This document shows, in pieces, positions 24,861 to 33,779 of a DNA stretch of 58,765 nucleotides. This DNA comes from Candidatus Saccharibacteria bacterium UBA3723 (lineage in GTDB: Bacteria > Patescibacteriota > Saccharimonadia > Saccharimonadales > Saccharimonadaceae). A program made the translations under genes and the position numbers. Position 1 is the first letter of the stretch. Each line of letters starts with the position of its first letter. The notes below the pieces were generated by a model, which was not told the DNA's origin, did not search any database, and saw only the letters and a list, made by a program, of their open reading frames with translations. The stretch is taken from NCBI GenBank assembly GCA_002371895.1, contig DFHM01000006.1, forward strand, positions 7,133 to 65,897, in the 5' to 3' direction.

Positions 24861-25874
24861 ATGAACCCAACCGAAAATACCAACCCTAACAAACTGACGG
24901 AGTCGGAAGCCGGCGAAGCCCGTGTAATTATCGACAAACTAAGCAAGGCATACGCAAAGAAAGTCGTAGGCCAGGACGAGTTACGTCTATCGATGGTCGT
25001 AGCCCTAATTGCTGGTGGCCACGTACTGCTCGAATCTGTGCCAGGTCTTGCAAAGACTTTGGCCGCAAAGACACTCGCAGAAGCTGCGAATGGTAGCTTT
25101 AGCCGTATCCAATGTACGCCTGATTTGCTCCCAAGCGATATTATTGGTACGCAGATTTACAACTACAACTCTGGCGATTTCGATACGAAGGTAGGCCCGG
25201 TTCATGCCAACTTCGTACTCCTTGATGAGATTAACCGTTCTAGTGCAAAGACCCAGTCCGCTATGCTTGAGGCGATGCAGGAACATCAAGTTACGGTCGG
25301 TGGCGTCCTCTACAAGATGCCAGAACCATTCATTGTCTTGGCAACCCAAAACCCAATCGAACAGGAAGGTACCTATGAGCTTCCAGAAGCTCAGCTCGAC
25401 CGCTTCTTACTAAAGGAAATCGTTAACTATCCTTCCCGCGATGAAGAAATGCAGATTCTTAACTACATTCTTTCCGGCCAGACTACCGCCCCGCTCTCTG
25501 AAAACGAGAAGATTTCTATCGATGAAGTTAAGAAGCTCCAGACTCTCGCAAAGAAGGTCGCCGTCGATGATTCGATCAAGAATTATATTGTGAACATCAC
25601 TACCGCATCCCGCAACCCACGCGAGCTTATTGATGCAAGTTTGGCGCGCTACGTCGAATACGGCGTTTCCCCACGTGGTGCTATTGCACTCATGCAGGTC
25701 TCTCAGGCTCTCGCATTGATTGACGGACGCGCATACGTAACGCCAGACGACGTCAAACGCCTGCGCTACGCAGCACTTCGTCACCGCATTATCCTAAACT
25801 TCGAGGCAGCTGCAGACGAAGTCCATCCAGAAGCTATCATCGACGCAATCTTTAATAAAATTCAAACCCCATAA
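24861..25874 (+). CDS. MoxR-family AAA+ ATPase
   Basis: 337 aa from ATG 24861 behind AAAGGAGC. Walker A ESVPGLAKT (58-66), Walker B FVLLDEINRS (118-127), sensor 1 VLATQNPIEQEGTYELPEAQLDRF, sensor 2/lid near GASPRGAIAL-like VSPRGAIALMQVSQALA, plus DDVKRLRYAALRHRI. MoxR AAA ATPases act as chaperones with VWA partners, often for metalloenzyme maturation or envelope stress. The following DUF58 and VWA genes form the usual set. The upstream 7-codon extension overlaps the previous gene and lacks an RBS. Confidence 0.93.
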   Translation: MNPTENTNPNKLTESEAGEARVIIDKLSKAYAKKVVGQDELRLSMVVALIAGGHVLLESVPGLAKTLAAKTLAEAANGSFSRIQCTPDLLPSDIIGTQIYNYNSGDFDTKVGPVHANFVLLDEINRSSAKTQSAMLEAMQEHQVTVGGVLYKMPEPFIVLATQNPIEQEGTYELPEAQLDRFLLKEIVNYPSRDEEMQILNYILSGQTTAPLSENEKISIDEVKKLQTLAKKVAVDDSIKNYIVNITTASRNPRELIDASLARYVEYGVSPRGAIALMQVSQALALIDGRAYVTPDDVKRLRYAALRHRIILNFEAAADEVHPEAIIDAIFNKIQTP

Positions 25875-25894
25875 TTAAATAATCGAAAAGAAAA

Positions 25895-26782
25895 ATGCCA
25901 AGTTATCTCGTTAAAGTTCGCAAGAAAATGGACATCTACGCGCAGAGACGCGTAAGGAATGTTCTTTCCGGTAATTACGGCTCCGTATTTAAGGGTCGTA
26001 GTATGGATTTTGACGATTTGCGCGAATACAACTATGGCGATGACGTAAAAGATATCGACTGGAAAGCAACGGCACGTTCGCGCACGATTATGATTCGCCG
26101 CTATATCGCAATTCGTAAGCACAATATTATGATCGTCGCAGATAATGGCAACTCCATGGCTGCACTCGCGCCAAGTGGCGAAAGCAAGGCCGAAGTAGCC
26201 GCATTTTGCGCTGGCGTAATCGCATATGTCGCCCAAAAACATGGCGACTTGGTCGGTATGGTATACGGTAACAAGGATGGCAACAAACGCTATGCCATGA
26301 AAGAAGATACACCGTACATCGAAAACTTCTTGAAAAAATATAGCCAATCCATCAAAGTAGATGGCGCAGAGAGCGACATCAACTCCGTATTAACTTATAT
26401 TTCAAAATCGTTCCGCGAAAGAATGTTCTTAATTGTAATAACCGACCCAAACAGTGCCGCAACGCTTGATAGAAATCTCGTACGTCGCCTAAATGCTCGT
26501 CATGAGCAGATGTATATCCTCGTTGAAGATTCTCCGCTTACCAACAAGTCTCTCCTAAATAGCGACGTTAACGATATGAATGATGGCGTACGTTTGCCAC
26601 ATTATTTCCGCGCAAATAAAAAAATTGCTGCAGCCGAGGAAGAATATCGCAAGAGCCTAGCAGAAAAGATTCAAAAAGGCCTACATCGTTTCGGCGTAGT
26701 TAGCACAACGGTTCCTAGTAGCGAAAAAGCAATTCCAATGATTTTCAAAATGTTAGAGGAGCAAAAGCGTGTCCGACGTTAG
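25895..26782 (+). CDS. DUF58 protein (VWA-like, MoxR partner)
   Basis: 295 aa, soluble. DUF58 signature REYNYGDDVKDIDWKATARS at 43-62 (family: R.Y..GD..R.IDW..sAR). The following VWA-like fold has VADNGNSM at 81-88 in place of the MIDAS DxSxS, so the first Ser is Gly and metal binding is doubtful. Few obvious RBS features (GAAAAGAAAA before ATG). The 3' end overlaps the next gene by 14 nt. In known Bat/MoxR clusters DUF58 proteins link the ATPase to the membrane VWA proteins. Confidence 0.9.
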   Translation: MPSYLVKVRKKMDIYAQRRVRNVLSGNYGSVFKGRSMDFDDLREYNYGDDVKDIDWKATARSRTIMIRRYIAIRKHNIMIVADNGNSMAALAPSGESKAEVAAFCAGVIAYVAQKHGDLVGMVYGNKDGNKRYAMKEDTPYIENFLKKYSQSIKVDGAESDINSVLTYISKSFRERMFLIVITDPNSAATLDRNLVRRLNARHEQMYILVEDSPLTNKSLLNSDVNDMNDGVRLPHYFRANKKIAAAEEEYRKSLAEKIQKGLHRFGVVSTTVPSSEKAIPMIFKMLEEQKRVRR

Positions 26783-27248
26783 TAAATACATGTATGGCCC
26801 GATTTATTACAGCTTCGGCTGGACAATGGTCGGCATCATATTCATCCTACTTGCCGTAGGACTAGTATTCTTAATGTTTTATCTAACCAGAAAGAAGAAA
26901 CTAAAGAGCTTGGCAACGCTAAAAATCCAGCAACCAAAAGTTGTAGATTTGAACGCACTCAAGCAGAAATATATTGGTCTTATCGATCAAGCCGAGCGCA
27001 ACTATAATGACCACAAAATAAAAGCTTCCGTTGCGCACCAACACTTTAGTCTCATCGTACGTTTATTCTACTGCGAGGCGGTTGGCTTCCATGCAGAAAT
27101 CATGTCACTCAGCGATTTAAAGCGTTCCAATTACACAAAACTTATCAACACGATTGAAAACTTATATCCAGATGAATTTGATACCCTAGAAAAAGGTTCA
27201 GTAAAAACAGCGGCCGAGAATGCACGTAAACTTGTGGAGGATATGTAA
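26769..27248 (+). CDS. Single-TM DUF4381-like protein
   Basis: 159 aa, GTG start with AGAGGAGC upstream. One TM at about residues 17-41 then a helical cytoplasmic domain (YIGLIDQAERNYNDHKIKASVAHQHFS). Its size, topology and place between DUF58 and the first VWA gene match DUF4381 proteins of Bat operons. The sequence match itself is weak, so the name rests mainly on context. It overlaps the next ATG as TAATG. Confidence 0.6.
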   Translation: MSDVSKYMYGPIYYSFGWTMVGIIFILLAVGLVFLMFYLTRKKKLKSLATLKIQQPKVVDLNALKQKYIGLIDQAERNYNDHKIKASVAHQHFSLIVRLFYCEAVGFHAEIMSLSDLKRSNYTKLINTIENLYPDEFDTLEKGSVKTAAENARKLVEDM

Positions 27249-28270
27249 TGTACGCAATAAGATACAGCTGGTTATTCGTCTTACCACTAATTGCGATTAT
27301 CGCTATAACAGTGACTACGATTTTGCATTTTCGTAAACGAAAATTACGCAAGCCAAAACATGATAATTCATCGCTAATTGCGCACACAAAAACCATTCGC
27401 GAATTACCAGAATACAAAGCCGCAAAGAAGCGCTACAATATGCTACTTTGCCTAGCCGCCGTTCTGTTCGTAATTAGCGCGTCTAGCATTACCGTAGTTA
27501 CTTCACGCCTAGTATCGGTCGAGGATTCACATTCCGATCAGAAAAACCGCGATATTATGCTGTGTCTAGATGTAAGCGGATCGATGTCTAACAACGTTAA
27601 TGAATTATTGACCTACTATCTAAATCTAGTCGACAAAATGCAAGGCGAACGCTTTGGTGTGACCATTTTTGACGGCGTCTATGTCACACTCTCGCCATTA
27701 AGCGATGACTACGCCGCAGTATCAGAAGTATTGCAGAATTTGAGAGACAATTTTAATAATTATGGACCTTCGCTTTGGGGTGCCGCCATTAATCAGCAAC
27801 ATTCAAGTTCAGAAATCGGTCCGGGCTTGGTTGGATGCGTAGAGGCCTTTGATCTTCTAGGCGAAGCTGAGCGTTCCCGCTCAATCGTTCTTGCTACGGA
27901 CAACTTCGCGAACCCATCGCAAGAGGTTAATATTAAGCAGGCGGCTGCTTATGCGCGAAGCTATGACATTACCGTCTATGGCCTAAATACCGGCGAATCT
28001 GCCTCCAAGACAGATTATTCAAATCAGTGGGAGTCAAAGAGCGGCCGAGAGTTCCGCGAAGCCGTAACAATGACTGGTGGGTCTTACTATTTGTTTGCTG
28101 GGTCAAAATATTCCGTCGATGAAATAGTAAGCCAAATTACGCAACAAGAAGCGGCTATCTTTGAAGGCGCCGGCCAGGTAGTACGCCGAGACACACCACA
28201 AATTCCTGCCCTAGTGGCAACCATCTCGCTGGTATTATTTATATTTGTTATCTGGAGGCTAAAACTATAA
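27248..28270 (+). CDS. Membrane VWA protein, BatA-like
   Basis: 340 aa. TM segments at about 8-27, 65-86 and 318-337 enclose a von Willebrand A domain with a perfect MIDAS: CLDVSGSMS (Asp108, Ser110, Ser112). A later ATDNFAN (family: LTDGxxN) supplies the last Asp. This is the topology of BatA proteins of aerotolerance operons, where VWA domains bind metal-dependent ligands under MoxR control. Start and stop overlap neighbours by one to four nt on both sides, so the set is translationally coupled. Confidence 0.88.
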   Translation: MYAIRYSWLFVLPLIAIIAITVTTILHFRKRKLRKPKHDNSSLIAHTKTIRELPEYKAAKKRYNMLLCLAAVLFVISASSITVVTSRLVSVEDSHSDQKNRDIMLCLDVSGSMSNNVNELLTYYLNLVDKMQGERFGVTIFDGVYVTLSPLSDDYAAVSEVLQNLRDNFNNYGPSLWGAAINQQHSSSEIGPGLVGCVEAFDLLGEAERSRSIVLATDNFANPSQEVNIKQAAAYARSYDITVYGLNTGESASKTDYSNQWESKSGREFREAVTMTGGSYYLFAGSKYSVDEIVSQITQQEAAIFEGAGQVVRRDTPQIPALVATISLVLFIFVIWRLKL

Positions 28271-29277
28271 TGAGAATTGAACCGCTTATACCGCTGCCAT
28301 TTGTTGTTGTTATTCTGACTGGTTGCGTTGGTCTACTTGTTGCGTGCATAATCTTCAAGAAATGGCGCAAGAAGAAAAATTTCATACGCATAGCAATTGG
28401 CATAATGATGGGGTTAATACTTCTTCGCCCGATGCTAACTGGCGGCATAAATGTGAAACAAACAAATAATTTAAACTTGTTCTTTGTGGTAGATTCGACG
28501 GCCAGTATGTCCGCCAAGGATGTCGGAAATGGCGAGATGAGACGCTATGAACAGGTGCGTGAAGATATAAAGAAAATAGCTAAGAGTTTCAAAGGATCGC
28601 GCTATTCGATTATAGTAGAAGACAACAGTATTTTTACCGCTATGCCATTATCTTCAAATGCAGACATGCTGAGTTCGGCGTTATATGGCATTAAACCGCG
28701 TAGCTATTATCAAAGTATGGGCACAAACCTAGACGACCTAATAACGTTTGCTAATGAGCGCGTTGCAAAATATAATCGAAGCAATCCGGAGCGAACAAGC
28801 GTAATGTTCTTCTTCTCTGACGGAGAGGATACAAATGACAGGCCATTATCGACGGTAGCATCCATCAAAAAAGCAGTATCCGGCGGAGCTGTATTTGGGT
28901 ACGGGACGGAAAAAGGTGCCACCATGGAGGAAAATCTCGTAACGTATACTCCTACCATCATAGACCGACCAGCCGAGACCCAAAGCTGCATTAGGAATTA
29001 CAATGGCTGCATATTATCAAAAATAAACGAGAAGAATCTAGAATCTATCGCGAATACGTTCAAAGTGAAATACTACAACAGGACCGACGGTGGGGATATT
29101 CCAGCAGAGCTCATTAACGAGATTAACGAAAGTATCGTATATGAAGACGATGTAGCATACGCTGGCGCAACCGACCTGTACTGGATTTTCTCTGGTATTA
29201 TCCTTATTTTATTGATCGTAGATTTTAGAGATATTCTGATTCGCGTATTAAAGGAAAGAGAGATAAAGCATGCTTGA
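28270..29277 (+). CDS. Membrane VWA protein, BatB-like
   Basis: 335 aa. TMs near 9-28, 38-53 and 300-319 flank a second VWA domain: VVDSTASMS (Asp75, Ser76 region) and FFFSDGEDTNDRP (family: LLTDGEDN) with the MIDAS Asp retained; MGTNLDDLI supplies the Thr. Two Cys in SCIRNYNGC near 238-246 may form a disulfide. Pairs with the BatA-like protein encoded just upstream. Ends in TGA and overlaps the next ATG by 8 nt. Confidence 0.88.
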   Translation: MRIEPLIPLPFVVVILTGCVGLLVACIIFKKWRKKKNFIRIAIGIMMGLILLRPMLTGGINVKQTNNLNLFFVVDSTASMSAKDVGNGEMRRYEQVREDIKKIAKSFKGSRYSIIVEDNSIFTAMPLSSNADMLSSALYGIKPRSYYQSMGTNLDDLITFANERVAKYNRSNPERTSVMFFFSDGEDTNDRPLSTVASIKKAVSGGAVFGYGTEKGATMEENLVTYTPTIIDRPAETQSCIRNYNGCILSKINEKNLESIANTFKVKYYNRTDGGDIPAELINEINESIVYEDDVAYAGATDLYWIFSGIILILLIVDFRDILIRVLKEREIKHA

Positions 29278-30022
29278 TTTGAATCCTGAACTTGTCGACC
29301 AAGATCATATCCGAAAGCTACGCAGGAAGCGCTTGTTAAAGATTGCATTCTTGCCAACGCTCATTCTAATTCTAATCGGCGTATTTTTCCTTCGTACAAC
29401 ATTTTTCAACATCGTATACAGTCTTTCCTTCGAAAACCAAAATTATAATACGGCAAAGTTTTTAGCGGACGAACAGAAGGTTGGAAATATTATTGCTCCA
29501 TACGTAGCGTATTTCGATACAGGAACAATTAATTTGAAACGAGAACAATTCAAAGAGGCTGAAGAAAGCTTCCGTGAGACACTAAGAAATAATCCACCAA
29601 AAGAAATTCTCTGCCAGGTTTATGTGAATCTCTCTCTGAGTATCGAAAAACAGGCAGACGAGCTGTCTGACGACGAGAATTATGAAGACGCGCTCGTTCT
29701 ATACAACTCAGCGCAGTCGGTTTTATACGAGAATGATTGTGCCGATAAGAATGATCCGGACGAAAGCAAAGACAAAAAGGCGCGCGCGGCCGATTCGCGT
29801 TTATCCAATAAGCGTTCTCAGGTAGTTGCGTACATGAACTATATTGAGCAAGCCAACGACGGGGACGATGGCAATGGAGGTAATACTTCCCCATTATCTG
29901 ATGAGAGCAAAAAGAATATCCACGAGAATCAAAATCCGGAAAAGGTTATAGATAATATTAGAAACCGTGGCTTTGGTTCCAGCGGCGTATACTGTAGCGC
30001 CTCAACGAGTAAATGCTGGTAG
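29270..30022 (+). CDS. TM-anchored TPR-like protein, BatC-like
   Basis: 250 aa. A basic N-terminus and one TM (about 25-44) precede a helical region with TPR-like repeats (FDTGTINLKREQFKEAEESF and an EDALVLYNSAQS helix). A polar Asp/Asn/Lys-rich tail with two late Cys follows. BatC proteins of Bat operons also carry TPRs downstream of the VWA genes, which supports the name. Last gene of the operon; it converges on the cysteine desulfurase with no gap between the stop codons and no evident terminator. Confidence 0.7.
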   Translation: MLDLNPELVDQDHIRKLRRKRLLKIAFLPTLILILIGVFFLRTTFFNIVYSLSFENQNYNTAKFLADEQKVGNIIAPYVAYFDTGTINLKREQFKEAEESFRETLRNNPPKEILCQVYVNLSLSIEKQADELSDDENYEDALVLYNSAQSVLYENDCADKNDPDESKDKKARAADSRLSNKRSQVVAYMNYIEQANDGDDGNGGNTSPLSDESKKNIHENQNPEKVIDNIRNRGFGSSGVYCSASTSKCW

Positions 30023-31174
30023 TTAGCTAAGGCGTTTTAATTCCGCGGCAACGACTTCGTGTAGGTTTTTGCTGAATTCTACTATATCTTCTTCGGTATT
30101 TAGTTTGCCCATCGTAATACGCAAAGAGCCGGCAATTTCCTCGTCACTGAGACCAATAGCGCGAAGAGTTGGTGACTTTACGCCCTTACTCGCAGCGCAG
30201 GCGGCACCCGTAGAAATGCAAATACCACGATCCTCGAGTGCAAAAATAATACGTTCAGCATCAAGCCCTGGAAGACAAATCGGCATAAAGCCCGCGAGTT
30301 GCGTCTTGATATTGCCGAGATATTTGATATTTGGCAAATCTTCCAGGAGACGATGTAGTTTGACTTTCAAATCCATTAGGCGCTTACGCTCAGAATTGAT
30401 ATGTTTCTCTGCTTCCGTAATCGCTGTAGCGAAGCCGATTACCGCTGGCACATTTTCCGTACCACTACGAAGCCCCATTTCCTGACCGCCACCAACAGTA
30501 AGTGGCTGCAACCTTACATTATGTCCAACATAAAGTGCGCCAACTCCCTTCGGACCGTAAACTTTTGCGGCATTAATCGTAAGCAAATCTACGCCCATAC
30601 GATTTAGTTTTACTTCCATCACGCCAAGGCCTTGCGATGCGTCGCAGTGAAAATATAATGGTGTATTTTCGCTAGCAATTGCACGGCGCGTGCGCTCTTC
30701 GTGGACAATGGCAGCGACTTCGGAGATTGGCTGAATAGTACCAAGTTCGGAGCTGGCAAGACAAATCGAAATAAATTGCGTTTTTGGCGTGAGTTTATTC
30801 CTTAAATCTTTGATTAGAATACGGCCATTATTATCTACATCGATAATCTGATAATTTCCTGCACGCTTGGCGTTCTCTAGCACGGCGGCATGCTCGACGG
30901 CAGAGATTAATACTTCCGCGTCAGAATTAGTCGGAATTAGAGAAAAAGCTAAATTAATTGACTCAGTTGCACCAGATGTCATTACTAGATCCGCGCCCTT
31001 TGCGCCGATAACGTGCGCAATTTCATCCTTGGCGTTTTCGTAGGCATGGCGAATCTCGACAGCCGGCAAATATGCGGCGGATGGATTATAAAATTGCTCA
31101 GAAAAATATGGCAACATAGCCTTTAATGCCTTTTCCGAAACCGGAGTGGCGGCTGCATGGTCTAGATAAATCAT
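30023..31174 (-). CDS. Cysteine desulfurase (NifS/IscS family)
   Basis: 383 aa, PLP enzyme moving sulfur from Cys to acceptors. IYLDHAAATPVSEKALKAM at the N-terminus, TSGATESINLA (PLP phosphate), HCDASQGLG (PLP Asp and Gln), the Lys loop TINAAKVYGPKGVGALYVG, RSGTENVPAVIGFATA and active-site Cys in STGAACAASKGVKSPTL. The His that normally precedes the PLP lysine (S-x-H-K) is Ala here. TATAAT 31186-31181 ends 6 nt before ATG. With mnmA in the window and no iscU visible, tRNA thiolation is its likely main task (inference). Confidence 0.92.
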   Translation of the reverse strand: MIYLDHAAATPVSEKALKAMLPYFSEQFYNPSAAYLPAVEIRHAYENAKDEIAHVIGAKGADLVMTSGATESINLAFSLIPTNSDAEVLISAVEHAAVLENAKRAGNYQIIDVDNNGRILIKDLRNKLTPKTQFISICLASSELGTIQPISEVAAIVHEERTRRAIASENTPLYFHCDASQGLGVMEVKLNRMGVDLLTINAAKVYGPKGVGALYVGHNVRLQPLTVGGGQEMGLRSGTENVPAVIGFATAITEAEKHINSERKRLMDLKVKLHRLLEDLPNIKYLGNIKTQLAGFMPICLPGLDAERIIFALEDRGICISTGAACAASKGVKSPTLRAIGLSDEEIAGSLRITMGKLNTEEDIVEFSKNLHEVVAAELKRLS

Positions 31175-31186
31175 GCCTATATTATA

Positions 31187-32401
31187 TCAGTTATAGTGAT
31201 GTTTCTTCGGCAGAATCATTCCGAGCCACGGAATAATGAATAGCGATTCGACGAATGCAAGCCAGAGCATTTGCTGTCCATCGCCAAACATAATAATGAA
31301 TAACAGCGCGCACAAACCCACAACGCGACCGACCGACAATGCTACCTCGCTTAGGCATTCCATCTCGATGCGATAAGAATCGTTCTTTAGGTGAGAGCTG
31401 AGCAATCCCTGCAAACGCGTCTGTGTAACCGTGCCGTCAAAGAGACCATTTACGATACTCTGCATGAATACATATAGCGCGATTGATAGCACTGGATTAT
31501 CTGGTAACAAAATCAAAGAGACCGGAAGTAAAATCAGCGCCGGAATAAAGGCTGCAAGGTATGCCTTTTGACGCGAGGTTTGGCGTATTTTTCGATAAAG
31601 ATATACGGCAACGATTGTAATTATTGACGACAATGACGTAAAAACACCCACATCCATACTAGAATCAGTACTGCGATACAGGCAAATCTGAGAAATCACA
31701 AGATATGCGGAGCTGCAAATAACAAAGCCGCGTATTAGTTGAATTAATAATAGTTTTCGCATTGATTCGTGCTTTGCGATGGCGTCGTATAGCTCCGACA
31801 TTTTGTGCGCCGGCATACTAGTGCGTTTTTTGGTTGGGCGGAAACAAAGGGATAGCAATAACTGCATCAAGGATATGACTAAGATAATCGCTGCGACGCG
31901 TGTATAACCACTATTTCCGATAAGAAAACCAAGTACTAAAGGCATTACGATTTTTACGATCTCGGTAAGGATAGCCGTTCTACCCTTAAAAGCGAGGCGG
32001 TGCGAATCTGGTATCTCTGTGACGTCGAAATGCATTTTAGGTCGCCAATACAGTGACGATTCTGCTGCGTTGAATATTGCGATGATATAAGGAAAATAAA
32101 TTGCTTTTGCATCGAGCGTCATTACGCAGATAATTTCAAATACCGAAAATAGCATGCTAAGGCGCCATGCCGCCACGGTGTGCTTTCTGAAAAATGGCAA
32201 AAATAAAACCGCAAAGCAGGCCATGAGAGTATAGCGAATAATGCAGTAGACGACAAAACTCGTCGGCGAGCTAGAAGCGGAAATATTGATCATGAACCCC
32301 ATCAAAAAGATGTTCATGAATGAAGATTTACTACTGAGCAAAACATCGGCAGCAACAAGAATATTCTCATTGGTTTTTAGTGCGCGAAGTTTTTGAAGCA
32401 T
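31187..32401 (-). CDS. MFS-like membrane transporter
   Basis: 404 aa with about ten to twelve hydrophobic segments in two halves separated by a basic loop (RPTKKRTSMPAHKMSELYDAIAKHESMRK, around residues 188-216). This arrangement is typical of major facilitator transporters. The conserved MFS loop 2-3 motif is not clear (FRKHTVAAWRLS is the closest). No substrate can be proposed. TAAAAT 32413-32408 ends 6 nt before ATG (leaderless). The cysteine desulfurase promoter sits within its first bases downstream. Confidence 0.75.
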   Translation of the reverse strand: MLQKLRALKTNENILVAADVLLSSKSSFMNIFLMGFMINISASSSPTSFVVYCIIRYTLMACFAVLFLPFFRKHTVAAWRLSMLFSVFEIICVMTLDAKAIYFPYIIAIFNAAESSLYWRPKMHFDVTEIPDSHRLAFKGRTAILTEIVKIVMPLVLGFLIGNSGYTRVAAIILVISLMQLLLSLCFRPTKKRTSMPAHKMSELYDAIAKHESMRKLLLIQLIRGFVICSSAYLVISQICLYRSTDSSMDVGVFTSLSSIITIVAVYLYRKIRQTSRQKAYLAAFIPALILLPVSLILLPDNPVLSIALYVFMQSIVNGLFDGTVTQTRLQGLLSSHLKNDSYRIEMECLSEVALSVGRVVGLCALLFIIMFGDGQQMLWLAFVESLFIIPWLGMILPKKHHYN

Positions 32402-32423
32402 AGAGATATTTTAGCATAAGCAC

Positions 32424-32457
32424 AAAAAACTATCGCCCTCCACGAGCGATAGTTTTT
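32424..32457 (-). terminator. Terminator of the DUF4868-TatD operon
   Basis: Minus strand AAAAACTATCGC...GCGATAGTTTTTT-type hairpin: 8-bp stem ACTATCGC/GCGATAGT with 9-nt loop, T-rich on both sides. It directly follows the stop at 32456. Confidence 0.88.
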
Positions 32458-32809
32458 ATTTATAAATGCTTTGCTTTATTAGTCTCAGATAGGCTTTGGT
32501 GGCATTCTTGAAGTTCGTCAGCTCTTCGCCTTCTATCTTCTTGTAGTATTCTTCCTCGCCTACTTTCTTGTAAACGCCGTTTTTGCGGACTTCGTAGCGA
32601 ATGGTAATACCATCCTCGTACCAAATCCAGACGTTCTTTTTGAGGCAGAAGAATTCGCGTGAGTGGCCCGGTTTAATACTGCCGAAAACCGTGCGACCAA
32701 GCGCGGATTCTGCGTTAATTAAATTGCGTTCTACGGCCTGGACGCGCGCTTTGTGATTCGGCGTCTCGCGAGGGGCTAATAAATGTTGCTTAAGATTGAG
32801 TTTCGGCAT
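32456..32809 (-). CDS. Small basic protein of unknown function
   Basis: 117 aa. N-terminal part is basic (PKLNLKQHLLAPRETPNHKARVQAVERNL). The middle looks strand-rich with aromatic residues: FFCLKKNVWIWYEDGITIRYEV then YKKVGEEEYYKKIEGEEL. No TM or signal peptide. An AGG-containing RBS precedes ATG by about 8 nt. It overlaps the upstream gene by 34 nt in a different frame and is the last gene before the terminator. No family recognised; the overlap suggests coupled expression. Confidence 0.7.
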   Translation of the reverse strand: MPKLNLKQHLLAPRETPNHKARVQAVERNLINAESALGRTVFGSIKPGHSREFFCLKKNVWIWYEDGITIRYEVRKNGVYKKVGEEEYYKKIEGEELTNFKNATKAYLRLIKQSIYK

Positions 32810-33009
32810 GCTATTACCTCGTCAGATACGGCGGATAGCTCGTTATATAGATCGAGCTCTTGTTTTTCTTTTGAGCGATATGGAAAAGCTTGCTCAATCA
32901 CAATTGGCGTAGCCGGAGTGACTGGCATTTCTTCGATGGCAGCTTTTTGAGCCTCAAGCACAAGATTAGATACCGGAATGCGGAATGTGGAATTATCTTG
33001 CTCGTCCAT
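32776..33009 (-). CDS. 77-aa protein of unknown function
   Basis: ATG 33009 behind a good Shine-Dalgarno (GGGAGG, 4-5 nt spacing). Acidic and polar, starting DEQDNSTFRIPVSNLVLEAQ and with a VTPATPIVIEQAFPYRS centre. No TM, no motif. It sits 16 nt after tatD and overlaps the next gene by 34 nt. It is too short for a family call but RBS, spacing and operon position support a real gene. Confidence 0.6.
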   Translation of the reverse strand: MDEQDNSTFRIPVSNLVLEAQKAAIEEMPVTPATPIVIEQAFPYRSKEKQELDLYNELSAVSDEVIACRNSILSNIY

Positions 33010-33025
33010 AAATCCTCCCTTTAAG

Positions 33026-33778
33026 TTAGATTTTGAAGATTTTCTCGACATTTTCAGAGGTAATCTTTGAAATTGTCGCGAAATCTTGCTGATAATGATC
33101 AGCAGCCCATTCGGCTATGTTCCTTACATAGCCTGGCATATTTATTGTACCACGAAATGGCTTCGGTGTCAAGAAGGGAGCGTCAGTTTCGAAAATAATT
33201 CTCTCGAGAGGAGGATGGACAATATCGGCAAAGGTAGCAAGGCCATTTACACCGAAATAGAGGCCTTTTTCTAGACCGGCATTCATATTCTTTTTGGAGT
33301 CGGAATATGAGTGGAGAACAGAGGTAGGAAGGTGAAAATTATTGAAAATTGGCCAGAAGTCATCATAGGCATCGCGCACGTGAAAGCTAACCGGCAGATT
33401 GTGATCTTGCGCAATTTGCAGCATATTTTCTAATAAATAGCGCTGAAAATCTTTATTGTAGCCATCAAAATGATAATCTAGCCCTACTTCCCCCACGGCG
33501 ACGAGCTTTTTATCAGCCAAAATCGGCTTCGCGGCGGACAAATCAGCCTCGAGCTTGGCTTTGTCGCCATCAAAATCGTTCGGATGGTAGCCAAAAGTCC
33601 ACCAGACTTCTTCGTGTTTGCTCGCAAAATCACAAGCAGCTGCGGAATCGAGCGGATCCGTGCCGATAACGATGCATTTTTCGACCCCATTTTCGTGCAT
33701 ATGCGTTAAAACCTCGTCGGTCTTAGAGAGGTCAAAAAACTGCTTATCATGAATATGACAATGCGAATCGATGAGCAT
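33026..33778 (-). CDS. tatD: TatD-family metal-dependent DNase
   Basis: 250 aa (family about 255-265). TIM-barrel metal hydrolase: IDSHCHIHD (first metal His pair), GYHPND, GEVGLDYH (bridging Glu), PVSFHVRDA (His), LHSYSDSKKN (family HCFSG, His present) and ETDAPFLTPKPFRG (catalytic Asp). Hydrolyses DNA 3' to 5' in characterised members. ATG 33778 overlaps the region of the DUF4868 stop at 33780, so the two are coupled; the 4-codon longer start is ignored. Confidence 0.93.
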   Translation of the reverse strand: MLIDSHCHIHDKQFFDLSKTDEVLTHMHENGVEKCIVIGTDPLDSAAACDFASKHEEVWWTFGYHPNDFDGDKAKLEADLSAAKPILADKKLVAVGEVGLDYHFDGYNKDFQRYLLENMLQIAQDHNLPVSFHVRDAYDDFWPIFNNFHLPTSVLHSYSDSKKNMNAGLEKGLYFGVNGLATFADIVHPPLERIIFETDAPFLTPKPFRGTINMPGYVRNIAEWAADHYQQDFATISKITSENVEKIFKI

Positions 33779-33779
33779 A

